Origin: Pezicula radicicola
Taxonomy: Eukaryota; Ascomycota; Leotiomycetes; Helotiales; Dermateaceae
NCBI GenBank assembly: GCA_003008705.1
Contig: PDUO01000006.1
Span: 1,187,295 to 1,251,294 of the forward strand
Direction: 5' to 3'
DNA length: 64,000 nt
The position numbers and the translations under genes were made by a program. Shown here piece by piece: positions 49,901 to 59,775 of the stretch (position 1 is the stretch's first letter; each line of letters opens with the position of its first letter). The notes beneath the pieces were generated by a model. That model was not told where the DNA came from and searched no databases. It saw only the letters and a program-made list of their open reading frames with translations.

Positions 49901-50213
49901 GGCCCAGCGGTGTTTTCTCCCATTCGATGCTCTGGGCAAGCTTGATGTGCGCTGAGAACTCAGTAGCGGCCGATGATGGCGAGGTCCAGTCGAGGCTTCC
50001 TGAGCATGCCTCGCTCTCGAAGAATGAAGGCTGACGGACGACGAAACGTGGCGAAGGCTCTTGTGGGGAAGGGCCTGGACTTGCAATACTCTCTGAAATG
50101 GTGACTATTTGAGACCGGTTCTTCTCTTTCTCATCCCTTTCTGGAGTGCCAGGCGGCGGGGCAGTCAACGACATATGATCTAGGCCAAGTTTGAAGGCCT
50201 CGTCCTCGTCCAT
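46974..50213 (-). CDS. Hybrid histidine kinase (PAS-GAF-PAS-HisKA-HATPase-REC)
   Basis: Intronless, about 1079 aa from ATG at 50213; the frame opens earlier, but only from a GTG. It has no membrane segment, so it is cytosolic. A disordered, Pro-rich N-terminus leads to a PAS-like sensor (about 90-230: TPLGPLSSWSPQLRQM, ILFWGPSLNVIYNEHY). A GAF-like region (245-430) and a second PAS (HAPVGMFNYSADGRLLWAN, about 460-580) follow. The HisKA domain has the phospho-acceptor His606 in SHEMRNPLS. The ATPase domain has its N box in NLITNAIK and the G boxes DTGAGL and GSGLGL. The C-terminal receiver has IVEDN, the phospho-acceptor Asp997 in LMDLEMPVMDG, and a Lys in CKPF. It should relay a signal through an HPt protein to response regulators. 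The signal is unknown. Confidence 0.93.
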   Translation of the reverse strand: MDEDEAFKLGLDHMSLTAPPPGTPERDEKEKNRSQIVTISESIASPGPSPQEPSPRFVVRQPSFFESEACSGSLDWTSPSSAATEFSAHIKLAQSIEWEKTPLGPLSSWSPQLRQMANLVMIDPGPAILFWGPSLNVIYNEHYILLAGQNHPRLMGAEPYSIFPDAAQHFDSIFEECRHTGHAIRQVDVNMFFDRHGYLEEAFFTFDMLPVLGSDGKVVGFFEPVRETTKEKLAERRLATLLGLSQLTADATSLKEYFGRIIQGLAVNSRDSPFALLYSVNEAVERLSESAGLIIERCGLEGAIGVPEGHLCAPPDLDILNSSQGFAPAFRQVLKERQAVHIQRSDREFPRGLIEGIEWRGFKEPCREVVVLPIYPTATRKILAFLVLGINPRRAYDEPYRKYIQLLERQLSSSVAGIVLLEEEMRRSQLTAQIAAADRDELLTRVEEMEMRFKRMAEHAPVGMFNYSADGRLLWANATWYEITGHPDNTKESLPFIDLVCGEDAPFVAVEWSKLMRDENLIRYEIRLKKPWTKQIPGSDEIFQGTTWVLASAYSEKDDDGTIKSIMGTITDISEQKWAEGVQDGRRKEAEELKRQQENFIDMVSHEMRNPLSAIIQSSDGIISSLSSTKLMSDHKIVRELCDVEDSVETILQCAQHQKRIIDDILTLSKLDSELLNIIPMSIQPLTIVQRALKMFSSECQANEIEAVLVVKNSFNKLKVDWVMLDPGRLLQVLVNLITNAIKITIPENERRITLSIGASQKRPIQNEHNINYLPTKLSRKDSDLEPPEGADFFLKFAVTDTGAGLTEVESQKLFKRFSQALPRTHVQYSGSGLGLFISRELTEMQGGEIGFKSEPGKGSTFAFYIKVTPSQPPKRDPTIKRANSVASGMSHTDPDFMARLAAGQVLQNPSRATTDPGVRESGEGDKPNVLIVEDNLVNQKVLSKQLKQKYTVHVANHGEEALAFLQNTTFWADARSSPTKLSFEEGAKDIYMVLMDLEMPVMDGLTCIRRIRELQKEGKIHGHVPVIAVTANARKEQIDSALGAGMDDVMCKPFRINDLVDKMADVKNRVSQVEYQSD

Positions 50214-50277
50214 TGGTGAGTGCTCTTTGCGACAAAATACAATAGGGCGGTCACGGATCACTCAGGCCTACACGATG

Positions 50278-50307
50278 ACAACAACAACGACAACAACGAC
50301 AACAACT
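50278..50307. repeat. CAA/CGA triplet repeat in the 5' leader of the kinase gene
   Basis: A run of ACAACAACG-type units lies about 70-95 bases upstream of the kinase start codon. On the transcribed strand it reads GTTGTTGTC, so it is probably part of the 5' untranslated leader. Confidence 0.8.
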
Positions 50308-52017
50308 CCTCCTCCTGACACATATGCTAGTTAGCTCTTGTCGACCCTTCGTGTACTTAGTTGACGGGCGAACACAACAAGAGTGGAATGTCTTTTGTTG
50401 TCGTTCGTTTTGAATACAGACAGATAGACAGATAGTTCTTCGGCCGGTTGTGATGTTTTCGTGGTGGAGCACCGGATCAGACGAGGAGACGAGAAAACAA
50501 GGTTGATGCTTGAATCAAGATTCAGAAGCAAAAAGACCCCGCGCTAAGCTCGGTGCTTCCCGAGTCAGGCATCGATCACCTGATCAGGATCTGACGTTGA
50601 CCTGTTTTTACAAACTGTTCTGAATACCCTTGAATGGGTTCGATTCTTCGCATGTGTTTATGGGCATCACCATTATTAATAACTTAATTGACACTTGGTG
50701 GCTTCAAAAAGCATCAATTCTAGAAACACGTCGTTCTTATCACGTGTATATAAGCGAAGGTTTGTTGCACATCGCATTTTTCATCCAAAAAAAAAACCCA
50801 GTGACGACGCTTGTTCACTTGGGCCAAGCCTTGCTTGGTATTTTAGTTGAAGACAGCCAGCATCAAAAAAGAATGGTCATGTCAGTCTTTCTGCGACAGG
50901 AATATAATCTACTAAATATCTGTATTATCAGTCCCACTAAAATAAATACATACAATTTATATATACGGAGTATCTCAACGAAAGATTAGGCTCTATATTC
51001 TCTAAGGTTACCACCTGAAGCGATGTCGGCTATCAACGTGGCATGCGTTTTTGAGACGAAGCTTACATCCTACATCAGTCGCAAAAGTGTATCCTCGCTT
51101 TACTCTTTTTACTTCTGAAGGGAGCAGTCTTCTTGCCCTGCCTCTCTAGTTGTAAATTAAACAGTTCCAAAATAGGAGATCATCGTTTCTAGATAACAAG
51201 ATAGGTCTAAATAACAACGTAAACACTCTACCATCGCTAAATCGTCGGACCAGCTTATGATAAACTTCCTCAAGACGTTTAGAGTACTGTGCCTTCTCTT
51301 CTTTTGTGAACTATATAACTACCCGGCGCCCGAATAACTTAGGTACACCTATTATTCGATCCGGGAATTGGGGATCGGGTGACATGTAAGTGTGGCATAT
51401 CCCCCGAGGAAAAAAACAGCCTCTTCTATAATTAAAAGCGCTTCCAAACTTTGATATTGTCTTTGAGGCTGTTTGAACGATTGTACAGTGCACTTCTAGT
51501 GAGGGAAAGAGGACTCACAGAAAGGAATGCCCTTCTCGCTTAAATTTGCGCATTTTCAGAAATAGCTCCTCGTCCTCTAATCGCAAGAAAATATAGTAGA
51601 TTTTAGGTCGTATAAAAGGTAGGGCTTCAAATTAATGCTATCCAAATCCATCACAGCACTCGAGCTATTGCTTAGGATTATTGATAATCCCTAGTGCTTC
51701 GAGTATTATGATAATGTCCATCTTAGTATAATCTGCTCATAAGCTTAGTAAATTGAAAGTAGGATATTTCGTATAATTAGCAACACTTTGTTGTGCATAT
51801 TGTTAGTGAGGATAGCCTGGTGAGCCTCCCGTGATGCCTCTTCCATGCAAGCAAAAGTGGGGTATGCGAGTCCGGGGAAACTTTAAAGCCACTAGGAGCT
51901 ATCCCACTTCCCAACACCGAGTAACAAGATAAGTAAGTTATCGAGGCCAGTAGTGGCTAAAGGTCATCTTGCCAGTATCATAGCAAAATAAAAATCCCAC
52001 TGCCCTTCATATACACC
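50308..52017. other. Intergenic between divergent kinase and MlrC-like genes
   Basis: This 1.7-kb stretch holds both promoters. A GGTTCGATTC sequence at 50637 resembles a tRNA B box, but no tRNA can be folded around it. No other gene is seen. Confidence 0.45.
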
Positions 52018-53547
52018 ATGGCCGACCGCCCTGTCATTGCGATTGCCGGGCTTGCTTGCGAGACATCGACCTTCACCCCATCGCGAACTCAGGCCCTGGC
52101 ATTCCACCCACGAAGAGGAAAAGAAATAATCGACCATTACACTTTTATCCAACCAGGAACACCGCTGGGCGATGCTGCAGACTGGCAGGGCGCTCTAATC
52201 GGCCATGCATTACCAGGCGGGGTCGTAACACGAGTTGCATTTGAGGAATTGGCGAGTGAGATTGTCGACAGGCTTGGCAAGATTGCTGCCTCGGCAGGTC
52301 CCAGTCTTCGCGGCCTCTGGTATGACATTCACGGGGCAATGTGTGTGGAAGGGCTTGACGACATGGAAGCTGAGCTTCTCAGTCGCATTCGGCGGGTAAT
52401 TGGGCCAAACGTGCTTGTATCTGCATCGATGGATTTACATGGGAATGTTTCCAGACCGCTTGTCCATCAGACTGATCTGATCACATGTTACCGTACTGCA
52501 CCGCATGTTGATGTCGTTGAGACAAGACAGCGTGCTTGTTACAACCTCATCGAGTTGCTTAAAGCCAGCAGTGTACCAGAGCGCCCTATCAAAGCATGGA
52601 TTCCAATCCCGATTCTTCTCCCTGGCGAGCAGACATCTACTCGTCTCGAGCCAGCCAAGCATATTTACGCGACCGTCCCCGACGTCGAAGCAACCGAAGG
52701 CATCATTGATGCTGCCATCTGGGTTGGCTATGCTTGGGCTGATGAGCCTCGCAATCGAGCGGCCGTTGTAGTTACGGGATGGAATCAGACGGCTGTCTCC
52801 AAGGGTGCAGAAAAGTTAGCGCAGGTGTTTTGGGATGCTCATAAAGACTTTAAGTTTGTTGCTCCAACAGGCTCTTTCGCCAAATGCCTTGATACTGCAT
52901 TGGCGTCTAGTGCCCGCCCATACTTTATTTCCGACTCTGGTGACAATCCAACCGCTGGAGGATCTGGCGATGTGTCGTGGGGCCTTACACAGTTACTTGC
53001 CCGTCCTGAATTTCAACATGCCTCTGGTCCCACGGTTATATACGCCAGTGTTCCTGGGCCAGATGCTATCCGCATCGCAGTGGAGTCTGGTGTGGGAGCG
53101 ACCGTTACGGTGACTGCTGGAGCAGAGATTGATAATATACATGCTGGCCCCGTCACTATGACCGGGCGAGTTCACTCAATCAAGCACGGTGACAAAGATG
53201 CCATTGTCGAGGTTGTGCTGCAGGTTGGTAGCGTCTTCGCTATTCTCACTAAATTGCGTAAACCATACCACCATGAAAGTGATTTCACTGACCTCGATCT
53301 CAAACCCCGTTCTGCCGATATCGTGATTGTCAAAATTGGGTACTTAGAGCCGGAGCTCTACGACATGGCGGCAGACTGGATGCTGGGCCTCACTCCTGGA
53401 GGTGTCGACCAAGATATTGAACGACTTGGGCATCACAGAATCCGTCGACCAATGTGGCCGTTTGATAAGACTTTTCAGACAAAGCCTGATCTTACCGCAC
53501 GAGTGATTTCAAAGTCAAATGAATTGCTTACTGGCCCTGATGAGTGA
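52018..53547 (+). CDS. M81 metallopeptidase, microcystinase C (MlrC)-like
   Basis: Intronless, 509 aa, full length. The N-terminal domain has the ETSTF motif near residue 15, DIHGAM (103-108), DLHGN (139-143) and PHVDVVET (162-169). These supply the Asp and His residues expected to bind zinc in MlrC-type enzymes. The C-terminal half has SDSGDNPTAGGSGD, another family block. MlrC of sphingomonads hydrolyses linear microcystin fragments, but most relatives are amidases or peptidases of unknown substrate, and a role in toxin breakdown should not be assumed here. The family is mainly bacterial; an intronless copy in a fungus with intron-bearing neighbours fits a transfer from bacteria, but that needs a tree. 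No signal peptide is seen, so it is probably cytosolic. Confidence 0.92.
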   Translation: MADRPVIAIAGLACETSTFTPSRTQALAFHPRRGKEIIDHYTFIQPGTPLGDAADWQGALIGHALPGGVVTRVAFEELASEIVDRLGKIAASAGPSLRGLWYDIHGAMCVEGLDDMEAELLSRIRRVIGPNVLVSASMDLHGNVSRPLVHQTDLITCYRTAPHVDVVETRQRACYNLIELLKASSVPERPIKAWIPIPILLPGEQTSTRLEPAKHIYATVPDVEATEGIIDAAIWVGYAWADEPRNRAAVVVTGWNQTAVSKGAEKLAQVFWDAHKDFKFVAPTGSFAKCLDTALASSARPYFISDSGDNPTAGGSGDVSWGLTQLLARPEFQHASGPTVIYASVPGPDAIRIAVESGVGATVTVTAGAEIDNIHAGPVTMTGRVHSIKHGDKDAIVEVVLQVGSVFAILTKLRKPYHHESDFTDLDLKPRSADIVIVKIGYLEPELYDMAADWMLGLTPGGVDQDIERLGHHRIRRPMWPFDKTFQTKPDLTARVISKSNELLTGPDE

Positions 53548-54149
53548 ATGGGGACAACATTAAACTGTGACTCTATTAGAGTTAACGGGCTTGCCTTTAA
53601 GCCACCCGCATAGTTTTCCAGGTCAATTTCGGGCTTCCTTACGAGATACAATAAAATTGATTTGTATAAACTCGTAAAAAGGGAACTGAAAAGACGGAGA
53701 ATTAAGCGAGATGCTATCAAAACCTACACATTTTACGATATTACAATGTAGAATAAGGATCCCTCGCTAGAATTATAGGATTAAATTCTAGTATCGCGTT
53801 CTAAATTGTTTCCCTATCAAAAGTAAGGACTATATTCCGGACCTAAACTGTGAAGAACAAATAAGACTTTACTAGTTCATAGCTGTCAGACTTCGAACAA
53901 AGTGGAGATATTGAGATGTTTGATTGTTCAGGATTTTTGAGAGTTCTGAGGATAGTACTATCAAGAACGCACAAGAGTTTTGCATCCGTTCAACATCCAA
54001 ACCAGCTTGATCACTCGGCCGAATATTTGACATCGAGTACATAGGCCGTCTAATTCCAAGTCCAAGGTTATCCAACGCCCCAATCTTTCCTCCGGCGAAA
54101 ACTTCCAGCCCCCACAATCAATCAAACAAGCACCAAAATCCCAAACCCT
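53548..54149. other. Intergenic, no gene identified
   Basis: This is the 3' flank of both neighbouring genes. An 81-codon frame on the minus strand (53872-54117) starts at a non-ATG codon and shows no known motif. Confidence 0.45.
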
Positions 54150-54564
54150 TCACTCCCCCCTCTCCTTTCTCACAAACTTGAAACCTTGCTTAGCAACTTG
54201 AGCCTTTGCAGCAGCAATAGTAGCAGCCGAGTTCGGATCGACGAAGCCACAACCATTCTTCCCATTCTGGAAAGCTGCAGCTTCAGCAGAGCAAACTCCA
54301 ACGCCGCTGGCATCGGCACAGCAAGCAGATGAGCAATCTGCATCCGAGACACATCCACCGGTGATGAATTGAGCTCCGTTACCAGCACCCACGTTTTTGG
54401 CGCCGGCATTGTTGGGAGTGATTGCGAGAGCGGTCATTGCGACTAGTAGGAAAGTATGCATGTTAACATGGGTTCGTAGACTCTTAGGTGGTAAGAGTTA
54501 GGGTACAGTAGTTATGAGCGTAAAACTTACAAGCAAAAATAACAGGGAAAACTATGCGAACCAT
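54150..54564 (-). CDS. Small secreted six-cysteine protein, Bas2-like
   Basis: Two exons, 54564-54531 and 54442-54150, with an 88-bp intron (GTAAGT...TAG). The splice creates a proper signal peptide (MVRIVFPVIFAFAMTALAI), which the downstream ATG at 54461 would lack; this decides the start. The product is about 108 aa. The mature part has six cysteines in FITGGCVSDADC, SSACCADASG, GVC and NGCGF, and a basic tail. The pattern resembles the biotrophy-associated secreted protein 2 (Bas2) family of Magnaporthe and relatives, small proteins expressed during plant infection. Function is unknown. It is a candidate effector or a general extracellular protein; the family is also found in non-pathogens. 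Confidence 0.78.
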
Positions 54565-56885
54565 TTTTGATGATTTTGTTAAGGAATGGATGAAAAGCTT
54601 GAAAGAATGTATTATAAAATAGTAAAGTAACGAATGATTTCTAACGACTCCGGGTCGTGTAAAGAATGTAAAGAGGTTTGGTTGGTTGTAGAAGAGAGTG
54701 ATTGGAGATACAGTTTAAGCAACTTTATAACCCGGTGCGGGAATCGCAAGCTCTTTATGGACGACTTACTAGATAGTTCATCCGGACTTTGACATGAGTT
54801 TCTAAGTTTCTTCGTTCCATCTTGGTATCAGCATTAGCTATATCAGACGCCAAGTAATCCTCGTCGCATATCATAGACCATAAGATTTAACCTTACAGTT
54901 ACAGTGTCCAGGTGGATATCCACCTAAAAGATGGGAACTTAGGAAGCGACGTATCGAATTGTATTGCATTGCGATACAAAATACCCAAGCGACGAGATGT
55001 CATGTGAAGTCACTAAGTGTTTGATCGACCTCTAACCCACAACTCGTCCACTCGCCCACTACTTCGGCTGTCACAGTACCGACTGCACGTCCCGAGATCA
55101 GCTAAACTGAGCCTGAACTGCGACATTCTATCGTAATTACCCGGCGGACTTGACAGCTTGACTATTGCATATCAATACAGTAAGCGCGCACCACACCCAA
55201 GTGACGCTTTTCCGAAACCGCGATCGGCTTACCGTTCATCCTATTAGTACATCATCTGAAATTCAAGCCGTCCCATCTCTCTCCAATCCTAAACAGACTT
55301 TTATGCCCTCCCTGTTACGCCATGGTTCTTTGGCGGCTGTGACCTGTCAACCCCCGCAGTTCAGACTGAATAGGATTGATTTGCATACCAGTTCAGTGTC
55401 ATCCGTTGTTATTGCATTATTGAGTTCCGGATAGGATCAGATCATCAGGCCTTGGACTTACTCTGATGTTCTGCTCTTATGTTGATCTTAATTTATGATG
55501 TAGGTCTTGTCTTTGTACTCCTCTATAGAAGTAATTGTATTGTTGGATAAATGCGTTTTTGGACCATTGAGGTGGTTAAGGAGTAAACTCAAAGTGAGAT
55601 CAGAGTCAGCCGACCTAGACGAGACTTAAGATGCATTGTTGAATCGCCCATTTTGCATCGCAAAAAGTAACAGGTTGATGAGTTGTTCGAACAGATTTGT
55701 GGGATATCTTTCTTGATTATTTTGATGACACGATTTTGTCCTTTTGAATTATTGAAGACCAAAGGAGAAGTCAACGTCCAAGTTTGCGTATGATATTCCA
55801 GTTCAAGTCTGTCTTTATCATGATACTTAGCATTGAAGGCTAATGCTTCCTACCCTGAGAGTGCAGTTTAGTATTGCTATCTACTTCATAGAAAGGTTGC
55901 GTACAGTAAGTAGCAGGTATGGCTGCTAGTTTCTCCATGTCATAGATTGGAAATACGTGGATATTTCGAGACGTTTGAGCATCATGGTAGCAACACTGTA
56001 TTGATCTAAACTACTAGAAATCCACCCTGTTTTCACCTTCTCGAACTAGATCCACTAATTCGACTAGTTCCACGCTGGCGGATCATTCAACATCAGTTCA
56101 CGGTCGCCGTCCCACCTCCCCCGTATGCTCCGGCCATTCCATTGTCGTCCTAAACAGCGGCAGCACGTCGACCTATTCAGCTCTCTCCTCCGCCACCATA
56201 TCAATGCAACGGACCTTCCTCTATAAAACGACTTCTGGCTATTTCTCGCCAACTAGAGGGTAGACACCGACACTATGGTCTCCGCAATCAAAGCACCGAG
56301 AACGATGAAAAGCCAAAAAAGATGGAGGAAGGAAATAGAGAGGAGACTGGGTCTCACCGTCAACCCAATAAGAGCCCCCAAGGAGGTTGGGAAAGATATT
56401 ACGAGAATGGTGTGGTTGGATAAAATTGTATAATTGGCAAGGAGAGATCTAGACAATTTTATGACAGCGATATAAGAATTGACAATAACATTTAGCCAGT
56501 TGCCTCGGAAGTTAAATTATTTATTATCTATCTCATGGGCAAATCACAATTCGTAGCAGTACGTTCGTGTCCCTTTCCCGGTCTCTCTTAAAACCGCTTT
56601 CTCCTATTGAAAGTCCTAATATGTTCCCACCCTCTCCTTGTAGTGGTGATTTACTGATGGGCGAAGCTTTCATTCTGGGCAGTAAATAACTAAGTCCGAG
56701 GAGTGGAGCTTAAGAAATCATCCCATCATGTGATACACTTCCAACGTTAGTTGTATCATATAACAAATAAGGGGCTAGCAGAGCTAATATACTATCTAAA
56801 ATAGAAGTGTAAATTATTTATTTTTATTTTTACCACTTTAGGAACAAGAAACTCTTTCAATTACAAATCGCCGAATCAAACGCGT
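54565..56885. other. Long intergenic stretch, no gene identified
   Basis: This includes the promoter of the Bas2-like gene. The frames at 55165-55434 (+), 56064-56252 (-) and 56253-56456 (-) are short and have no family features. Composition is normal to AT-rich. Confidence 0.4.
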
Positions 56886-57550
56886 ATGCACCTCCATAGT
56901 TACACAAACTCGACTGCATTAGCTTGCATCATGCAGCGGGAGATTGACAGCTCGCGAAATCAACGAATTGCAGGTGATCTTCCAAATCCTATTAAATACG
57001 AAGTCTCACTATCCTCCCTCGACGAAGCGAGAACAAGTCTATGTCATTGTAAAAACTGGAAGGTATAATATGGTTACCCAACGTACACCTCTTTAAAACT
57101 TTTCAAATATCGACAACGACAATGTAACAAGAAAGAAATAACTAGTTCATCTTCATTCTCTGCAGAAATTCTTTGGTACAAACTGTGGTCTAACAACTAA
57201 ACTCCTGCGTTCCTCCTTCAACATCACCACTGGGAAACCAAAGATACACAAGGCGGGTAATGGGTCGGGTGTTGTGTTACACATAGAGTTTTTTGATACT
57301 TGTGGAAGTGGAATTTTAGAATATGGAGTATGTATCTAAAGGACTTATTGTATCTTTGCGGCTTTTAATATTGCAAACCATTGTTTTCGTTTTATACTGG
57401 AAAATTATGCTGACGCAGATACAGGCAAATGCTGGGGATTTCATATACGCTATGTATGGGAGTTTTGATGATGAGGGAAGAAGGGATTTACCGCCTGAAG
57501 GTGAATTCTTTTGCAAAGTGAGAGATAGCTAGATGCCTGCTATTCCTGGT
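56886..57550 (+). pseudogene. GFA/CENP-V-type zinc enzyme pseudogene
   Basis: Three exon-like blocks, 56886-57062, 57166-57327 and 57425-57532, join in frame across two standard introns. They encode a glutathione-dependent formaldehyde-activating (GFA) type protein: TSLCHCKNWKKFFGTNCG, the central SSFNITTGKPKIH, FFDTCGSGILEYG, then GDFIYAMYGSFDD. Members need zinc-binding cysteines. The CxCxxC motif has its third Cys replaced by Trp, and the FCxxCG motif has a Cys replaced by Phe. The frame ends at TAG (57530-57532), where relatives have a Trp in a WMPAIPG-like ending; the bases after the stop still read MPAIPG. The stop is one G-to-A change away from TGG. The gene is probably dead, though a changed protein may still be made. 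Confidence 0.75.
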
Positions 57551-58626
57551 AAGTTCTTCCTTAGCTCTGTTCTTGAGGTTCGCTGCTAATTAAGTGGGTG
57601 AGGTATCTTTCATAAGATGGACATTAAAGAATAAGCGCTAGGTTTGCAGCGCGAATATGATTTTCGGGTTGGGAGGTCTTGCCAAAAAGTATGATCCTAT
57701 TAAAGAGACTCAAATCCTCGCTATGGAGTGAAGTTCGAGATACCTACTTTGTATATTAACCAAGACATTCTTTTTCTAACCTACTGAGTAGATATTAGAA
57801 GAGACTGGGTAAGACCTTTATATTGGACTGTATTACTAAATATTCTCTAATAGAGAACCTATTGAATAGGCAGAATATGGACGGCAGCAACATGTGGGCA
57901 ATAGTGGTTTGTATTGTGTTCTGTGTTCTGTGTGGAAGCTAGAGTGCCAGAATGGGCATACTTGTAGTAGGAGGACGATCACATGACTATTCCCATATTC
58001 ACTGAATTCAACAGAACCTAATCTAACTCATAGTTACTGCTAGGGTTCGACTTTACCTACATTGTGCTAATCTTATTTAGCTTAGTATAGATGTCTTATC
58101 CTATGTGCCTTCTCTTTCTCCGCATAATTCTTCAGGGCTTTGAAAGTTCTTCCGACAGGAGTTCCCTCGAAATTCAGTTTTGAGCTATGGATTCTCCACA
58201 ACTAGGAAATGCAAAATGAAGTACAAAAAGCCTTTGTCTAAAGGACTGTGTCGTCTAGTAAAACAGGCGAGTAGACAATTAAAAATAGCAAGTGAGTATT
58301 TAGTGTAATGTAGCTTAATAATGCTGTAAACGTTATATGGAACTCCAATATAAAAATATTTTATTATAAGCAGAGGTAAGTCTCCTCTTCTTCGTCTTTC
58401 TCTGGAGGTTTCACCTTTTTATAACATGATATTTTAAAGGTTATAGTATACAGAAATATAGAGTAAGGGGAAACCTAGAACAATTTTACTAACTTGCAAA
58501 AGCACTTTATTTAATAGAATTTAGAAACTACTTCTTCCCAATTTCCATCCTTGACCGCCTTTGTCTCTTACAGCTATTTCCCCTGACTAATCATCTCCTG
58601 TCGATCAAATGTTATATCAAGAAGCA
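57551..58626. other. Intergenic, AT-rich, no gene identified
   Basis: AT-rich sequence with no convincing frame follows the GFA remnant. Nothing further is seen. Confidence 0.5.
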
Positions 58627-59652
58627 TTAAGCATATCTAGCCGCGTTGGGACCGGTAAGCTCCTGACCAACAACACCAACCATCTCCTCCAATTCCCACT
58701 GCTGAAAATAAACAATCCTAAAAGGAAAGTCTGCCACACCGTACTTAGGTTGGTTCGGGGGAAAACTTTCATTAAAATAAGCAACCCCTTCCTGGATGAT
58801 TAGATTAACGATTTGCTCCAGTTCTACCCAGGGATTTTCTGCACTCAATGGTTGATCCGTACCAGGCAGATGACCCTCAATAAACAAAGTCTTTTGAAAA
58901 CGAGGAAGGTAATCTTGTTTCGGTTTCCATCGTCCTGGTCCTCTGATCCATACCTGAAGTGTATCAATTAAACCTTGGGGCGGTCCACGGGCTGTGGGAT
59001 CTTGTTGTTGATTAACTCCACATCGGCCGACTGCTAGATTATGTAGATGTAAATACGCATTTGGGAAATGTCGTTGTGTTAATGGTGTACTTTCTGTTTC
59101 GTATGCAGGGTCCAAAGGTCTACCTAATCCATCGATAGGAGGTTGAGGTATATCTTTACGTCCGCGCCTCCACTCATCTCGTGCATGTCCTGTTGCTGGT
59201 CTCTCTTCTAATTCGAAACGGTTTTGAACAAAACACATGCTGGAAATACGATCTGCTAATTTCACATGTTCCAATAGTAATGTATCCCGTTGTAAATCTA
59301 TCCATACTCTTTTTCCGCCCGTCGTACCGTTTGGAACTGGGAATGCTAAGGTATATCGCTTCAATGCCTCATTTCTCAATGCTTTATTTAAGCGAAGGAC
59401 GATGGGTGTTTTATGTGTACGTGCTACTATCCGTGGAATTAATCTATGGTAATTTACTTGTCTTTGTCGTCTTGTATTTTGGCCATCGTCTCCTATGTCC
59501 ATGTAGTATGAGGTTTCTTGTTCTTGGGCTGAATAGCTTGCATCTCGCATTACGATTGTGCGGGGCTCGGTTAGGTATCCTAGGATTTTTTCGAAGATTT
59601 CTTGGGGGAGGGAATTTGTCCATATGTTGGTTAGATAAGCCCAGTTTGCCAT
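58627..59652 (-). CDS. F-box/2EXR-like protein of unknown function
   Basis: An intact frame of 341 aa from ATG at 59652. NSLPQEIFEKILGYL at about residues 13-27 is an F-box-like start of the kind found in many fungal proteins of unknown role. A central region with RTHKTPIVLRLNKALRNEALKRY follows, as in 2EXR-type proteins, where short beta-helical units sit between aromatic patches. The frame is open upstream to 59775, where a CACAG splice acceptor lies, and the 41 codons between read as a sensible protein (for example PGCWPNQYELDAGYYTS). The true gene may therefore start further upstream with an intron; I could not identify that exon. It is likely a fast-evolving member of an expanded fungal family. 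Confidence 0.65.
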   Translation of the reverse strand: MANWAYLTNIWTNSLPQEIFEKILGYLTEPRTIVMRDASYSAQEQETSYYMDIGDDGQNTRRQRQVNYHRLIPRIVARTHKTPIVLRLNKALRNEALKRYTLAFPVPNGTTGGKRVWIDLQRDTLLLEHVKLADRISSMCFVQNRFELEERPATGHARDEWRRGRKDIPQPPIDGLGRPLDPAYETESTPLTQRHFPNAYLHLHNLAVGRCGVNQQQDPTARGPPQGLIDTLQVWIRGPGRWKPKQDYLPRFQKTLFIEGHLPGTDQPLSAENPWVELEQIVNLIIQEGVAYFNESFPPNQPKYGVADFPFRIVYFQQWELEEMVGVVGQELTGPNAARYA

Positions 59653-59775
59653 GTCGGCTGAGGTATAGTATCCTGCATCCAGTTCATATTGGTTTGGCCA
59701 GCAACCTGGTGTGCGATTTGGGTGGTAAACTGGTGCTGTTAGGGTTGACCTTGGGGTTTGGCCTTGATTTTGATT

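Noticed and set aside
50637..50647. tRNA B-box-like sequence
   Set aside because: No A box at the right spacing and no cloverleaf can be formed around it.
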